Below the pieces are notes generated by a model that worked only from the letters and a program-made list of their open reading frames with translations, made no database searches and was not told where the DNA came from. A stretch of 64,000 bases of DNA from the NCBI RefSeq assembly GCF_015864955.1, contig NZ_JADYWE010000001.1, positions 1,426,001 through 1,490,000 on the forward strand, given 5' to 3'. Each line of letters starts with the position of its first letter. Position 1 is the stretch's first letter. Of the stretch, positions 60,645 to 64,000 are shown one piece after another. The translations under genes and the position numbers were made by a program. The stretch comes from Salinibacterium sp. NK8237. GTDB taxonomy: Bacteria > Actinomycetota > Actinomycetes > Actinomycetales > Microbacteriaceae.

Positions 60645-63600
60645 TTACTCTGCGGTGGCAACCACCGGAGTCTCGCGACCAGCCTTCTTGGCTGCGCGAC
60701 GGCTCTTGCGATCGGTGCCGGCTGCCTTCTTGTCTTCGCGACGTTCCTTAGCGCCCTCGACGAGGTAGTACAGAACGGGCAGCACCACGAGGGTGAGCAC
60801 GGTCGAGGAAACAAGTCCGCCGATAACGATGATGGCCAGGGGCTGCGAAATGAACCCGCCCTGACCCGTGACACCGATGCCGAGGGGAAGGAGCGCAAAG
60901 ATCGTTGCCGCCGCGGTCATCAAGATGGGGCGGAGTCGACGCGATGCACCCTCGATGATGGCTTCGCGAGCGCGCATGCCCTTCACGCGGTACTGGTTGA
61001 TGAGGTCGACGAGCACGATGGCATTCGTCACGACGATACCGATGAGCATCAGCACACCGATGAGCGAGGCAACACCGAGCGGGATGCCCGAGATCACCTG
61101 AAGCGCAATGGCACCGGTTGCCGCGAAGGGCACCGAGACCAGCAGCAGCAACGGCTGGCGCAGGCTCTTGAAGGTTGCCACCATCACGACATACACGATG
61201 AGAATTGCGACCAGGAGCGCGAGGCCAAGCTGCTGGAACGCATCCGTCTGCTCCGTAGCGACACCGCCCAGTTCGGCAGAAGCGCCCGCGGGCAGTTCTG
61301 CTTCATCAACAGCGGTAGCAACCAGAGCGGATGCCGTTCCTACGTCGTCACTGCTCGGCGTCACGCTCAAGGTCGCACTGCGCACACCCTTCACCGAGGT
61401 GATGCTCGCGGGGCCGTCGTCAACGGACACTGTGGCGACATCCGTCAGCGGGATGAGTCCGGTGGCACCCGGGATCTCGAAGTCTTCCAACTCTTCGATC
61501 GTGGTCGGCGCAAGGTCATTGAGAATGTAAATCGAGAGCGTCGATTCGTCGATGACGGCACTACCGACCGCATTCGGGTTCATCGCACCGGTGACAATTC
61601 CACCGACTGCAATTTCACTCAGTCCGACTTCGGCGGCCTTGTCGCGGTCAACAACGATCGAGATGAACGGCTGCTGCTCCGACAGGTTGCTGGTGGCTTC
61701 GGCAACGATGTCGAGGTCGCGCACCTGCTCGAGCAGGGCATCCGATGCTTCACGCAGTTCAGAATCGCTGGTGGCGGTGAGGTTGATCTCGATGTCGCTG
61801 GATGCGAAACCGCTGGAGGCCGCGGCGAGGGTGATCTCGCCGGCATCCTCGATGTCGGCTACAGCCTCGCGCACGTCTTCTTGCAGCTCGGTCTGATCAA
61901 GGTCGGGGTCGGTGGTGAGCGAGAATGCGTTCGCTCCGCTGCCGGTGAACGCAGCCCGCAGCGAGCCGCCGCTGGAACCGATGGAGAGCTGCACGGTCTC
62001 GATGCCGTCGAGGTCCATGAGAACCGCTTCAACCTTCTTGGCGGCTTCGTCACGAGCTTCGAGGCTTGCACCGAGCGGCAGCGACTGGTTGACGGTCAGA
62101 GTGTTCTGTCCGCTGTCGCCAATGAAGTTGGTCTTCATGAACGGCACGAGTGCCACGGTTCCACCGAGCAGGAGAACAGCAGTCATGAGTGTGGCAACGG
62201 GGCGCTTGAGCGTCCACTTGATTACGGGTAGGTAGCCACGCTGCAGGGCGTTGGTCTTCTCTTCCTGAGGCATACCCGCTGCGTGCGCGTGCTCCACAGC
62301 GTCTTCGGTGTGGCGCGGCACAGCCTTGTTGCCGAGGAACCAGTAGGCGAGCACCGGCACGATCGTGAGCGACACGAAGAGTGATGCGGCGAGCGCGATG
62401 GCGGTCGTCAACGCGAACGGGCGGAACAACTCTCCCGTGATGTCGCCGACAAGAGCCAGCGGCAAGAACACCGCGATGGTCGTCACGGTCGAGGCCGTGA
62501 TGGCTCCCGCAACTTCCTTCACTGCCGTCTGGATGGCCTGAAGCTTGGGCTCCCCCATCGAGACGTGTCTCTTGATGTTCTCGATAACCACAATCGAGTC
62601 ATCCACCACTCGACCAATCGAGATCGTGAGGGCTCCGAGGGTGATGATGTTGAGGGTATAGCCCGAGACCTGCATACCGATAAAGGTGATGAGAACGGAT
62701 GCCGGGATCGAGATCGCGGTCACCAGCGTCGATCGGATCGACAGCAAGAACACCAGAATCACGATCACGGCGAAGACGAGACCGAGCAGCCCCTCGGTGG
62801 TGAGGCTGTCGATTGATTCTTGGATGAAGGGGGCCTGGTCGAAGACAACCGTGAACTTGGTGTTGTTGCCGAGGGCACTCTCGAGGTCGGGGATCGCTTC
62901 GAGAACGGCTTGCGACACAGCGACGGTGTTGCCCGCGGGGCTCTTCGTGATCGCGATCGTGAGCGAAGGCTCACCGTCAACGCGCGAGATTCCGGTGGCG
63001 GGATCGTCGATGACGTCGACGGTCGCTACGTCTGAGATGGTGACGACTTCGGTGTTCGAACCGCCGAGCAACGGCAGTTCGGCAATGCCGTCTGCCGTCG
63101 TGATGCGCTGACCGGCCTGCACCGTGAGGGTCTGGCCATCTTCGGTGATCTCACCGGCTGGCAACAGCACGCCGTTGTCGTCGAGCGCAGAAATGATGTC
63201 CTGGTTGTTCAGCCCGTTGAGGAACAGTTCGTCTTGGTCGGGAGTGATAACCAGGCGCTGAGTAGACGTGCCCAGCAGGCTTGCGTCGCTGACGCCATCC
63301 AACTTATTGAGTTCAACCAGAGTGGATGCTTCGAGCTTGCTGGAGAGCTCGAGAGGGTCGAGGTCGCTCGAGACTGCGATCTGCACGACCGGAAGATCGG
63401 TGAAGTTGAAGGTGAACACCTGAGTGTCGGCGGAGTCGGGAAGCTGGCCAGAGATGCGGTTGATGGCGAGCTGAATCTTCTGCTCGGCAGTGGCGATGTT
63501 GGTGCCGTATGCGAAGGAAGCCGAAATGTTGGCGAAGTTCGAGTTCGAGGTTGCGGTCGTCGACTCAAGCCCCTCGACGCCCTGGATGGCTGCCTCAAGC

Positions 63601-63848
63601 GGGCCTGCCAAGTCCTTATCGACAACCGCCGGCGATGCGCCCGGGTAGGTAGAGACGATGAAGATCTGCGGCAGCGACAGCGACGGAATGAGCTCTTGCT
63701 TGAGCGATGTCAAAGCAACGCCACCGAAGATTCCGATAACGATCGTCACGAGCGCGATGAGGGCTCGGTTACGCAGGGAGAAGACAGAAAGCAGATGCAC
63801 GAGGGAACTTTCGTTGCTGTTAAACGCGGGCGCGGTCGCAAAAACCAC
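60645..63848 (-). CDS. RND efflux transporter, HAE1/SwrC-like
   Basis: A 1067-residue proton-driven exporter with twelve TM helices and two large extracytoplasmic loops. N-terminal FSLRNRALIALVTIVIGIFGGVAL, the FGVALP-like first loop STYPGASPAVVDKDLAGPLEAAIQGV, TM4 AltIS-type GALTISIGRVVDDSIVVIENI and TM10 LIGVLMLIGIVVTNAIVLVDLIN are AcrB/SwrC hallmarks. The central acidic residues of the proton relay are in VDDS. A GTG at 63800 beginning HLLSVFSLRNR may be the true start instead of 63848. No membrane-fusion protein gene is adjacent, as in Bacillus SwrC. Confidence 0.92.
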   Translation of the reverse strand: MVFATAPAFNSNESSLVHLLSVFSLRNRALIALVTIVIGIFGGVALTSLKQELIPSLSLPQIFIVSTYPGASPAVVDKDLAGPLEAAIQGVEGLESTTATSNSNFANISASFAYGTNIATAEQKIQLAINRISGQLPDSADTQVFTFNFTDLPVVQIAVSSDLDPLELSSKLEASTLVELNKLDGVSDASLLGTSTQRLVITPDQDELFLNGLNNQDIISALDDNGVLLPAGEITEDGQTLTVQAGQRITTADGIAELPLLGGSNTEVVTISDVATVDVIDDPATGISRVDGEPSLTIAITKSPAGNTVAVSQAVLEAIPDLESALGNNTKFTVVFDQAPFIQESIDSLTTEGLLGLVFAVIVILVFLLSIRSTLVTAISIPASVLITFIGMQVSGYTLNIITLGALTISIGRVVDDSIVVIENIKRHVSMGEPKLQAIQTAVKEVAGAITASTVTTIAVFLPLALVGDITGELFRPFALTTAIALAASLFVSLTIVPVLAYWFLGNKAVPRHTEDAVEHAHAAGMPQEEKTNALQRGYLPVIKWTLKRPVATLMTAVLLLGGTVALVPFMKTNFIGDSGQNTLTVNQSLPLGASLEARDEAAKKVEAVLMDLDGIETVQLSIGSSGGSLRAAFTGSGANAFSLTTDPDLDQTELQEDVREAVADIEDAGEITLAAASSGFASSDIEINLTATSDSELREASDALLEQVRDLDIVAEATSNLSEQQPFISIVVDRDKAAEVGLSEIAVGGIVTGAMNPNAVGSAVIDESTLSIYILNDLAPTTIEELEDFEIPGATGLIPLTDVATVSVDDGPASITSVKGVRSATLSVTPSSDDVGTASALVATAVDEAELPAGASAELGGVATEQTDAFQQLGLALLVAILIVYVVMVATFKSLRQPLLLLVSVPFAATGAIALQVISGIPLGVASLIGVLMLIGIVVTNAIVLVDLINQYRVKGMRAREAIIEGASRRLRPILMTAAATIFALLPLGIGVTGQGGFISQPLAIIVIGGLVSSTVLTLVVLPVLYYLVEGAKERREDKKAAGTDRKSRRAAKKAGRETPVVATAE

Positions 63849-64000
63849 TTCTTGGTTAGGTCAATTCTCTCAGCACGCTCAGTATTCCGCGTACTCTCGC
63901 GAGATTACATCTGCGTAAAAGGTGCGCCGCCGCGAGGCGCTCTCTCCGTCGTAAGACTTAGACGACGCTGGCCAGTTCAGTGCTCGCCGGCGAGAACGGA

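Noticed and set aside
1..64000. tRNA, rRNA, insertion sequence or prophage genes
   Set aside because: Spacers were read for cloverleaf-type sequences, terminal inverted repeats with target duplications, and transposase or integrase motifs; none was found. Very small RNA genes could still be missed.

Overview
The window is a high-GC, densely packed bacterial chromosome segment. Actinobacterial lipoproteins, IdeR/DtxR-type iron boxes, a PaaX regulator, a formylglycine-generating enzyme and very frequent GCATCC(G) words suggest an actinomycete, most likely Microbacteriaceae (Salinibacterium/Rhodoglobus-like). The family assignment is inference. There is no rRNA, tRNA, CRISPR array, prophage or insertion sequence; this reads as ordinary chromosome with many ABC importers.

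Layout. 1-7.8 kb: the 3' part of a DHA2 efflux pump, a five-gene oligopeptide/nickel-type ABC importer operon (minus strand), a divergent PadR regulator and a YciI-like protein. 7.8-17.3 kb: an accessory catabolic cluster with an NMT1/SsuA-like importer (binding protein, two permeases, ATPase), a translationally coupled operon FAH hydrolase - extradiol-type VOC - extradiol-type VOC - FAH hydrolase, a GntR/FCD regulator and an MDR dehydrogenase. A TCTATAGA-like palindrome recurs in every intergenic promoter region of this cluster. 17.5-25.1 kb: formylglycine-generating enzyme, zinc metallopeptidase, a 44-residue membrane peptide, a TspO-like protein with a DHA2 pump, acyl-CoA oxidase and thioredoxin. 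25.2-33.3 kb: iron-siderophore uptake, with three binding proteins, one FecCD-type permease pair, one ATPase, a siderophore-interacting reductase and IdeR-like boxes. 33.4-36.4 kb: RecQ and an EamA exporter. 36.5-40.2 kb: an alpha-glucoside-type sugar importer with a LacI-type operator. 40.3-44.7 kb: a DUF981 protein, an ABC-2 exporter and cysK-cysE. 44.9-49.1 kb: a 1419-residue secreted nuclease/5'-nucleotidase. 49.3-53.4 kb: a tryptophan-to-anthranilate operon (kynA - amidohydrolase - kynU - paaX). 53.5-64 kb: Nudix hydrolase, M24-like protein, PGPGW and lipoprotein genes, a DEAD-box helicase with a long Arg-rich repeat tail, a TM2 protein, a small membrane protein and a SwrC-like RND pump.

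The strongest candidate for something new is the 7.8-17.3 kb cluster. It looks like a ring-cleavage (meta-type) pathway with its own importer and a shared operator, but the substrate cannot be named from sequence. The second is the kynurenine operon, where an amidohydrolase carrying a full set of candidate metal ligands sits where a kynurenine formamidase would be expected.
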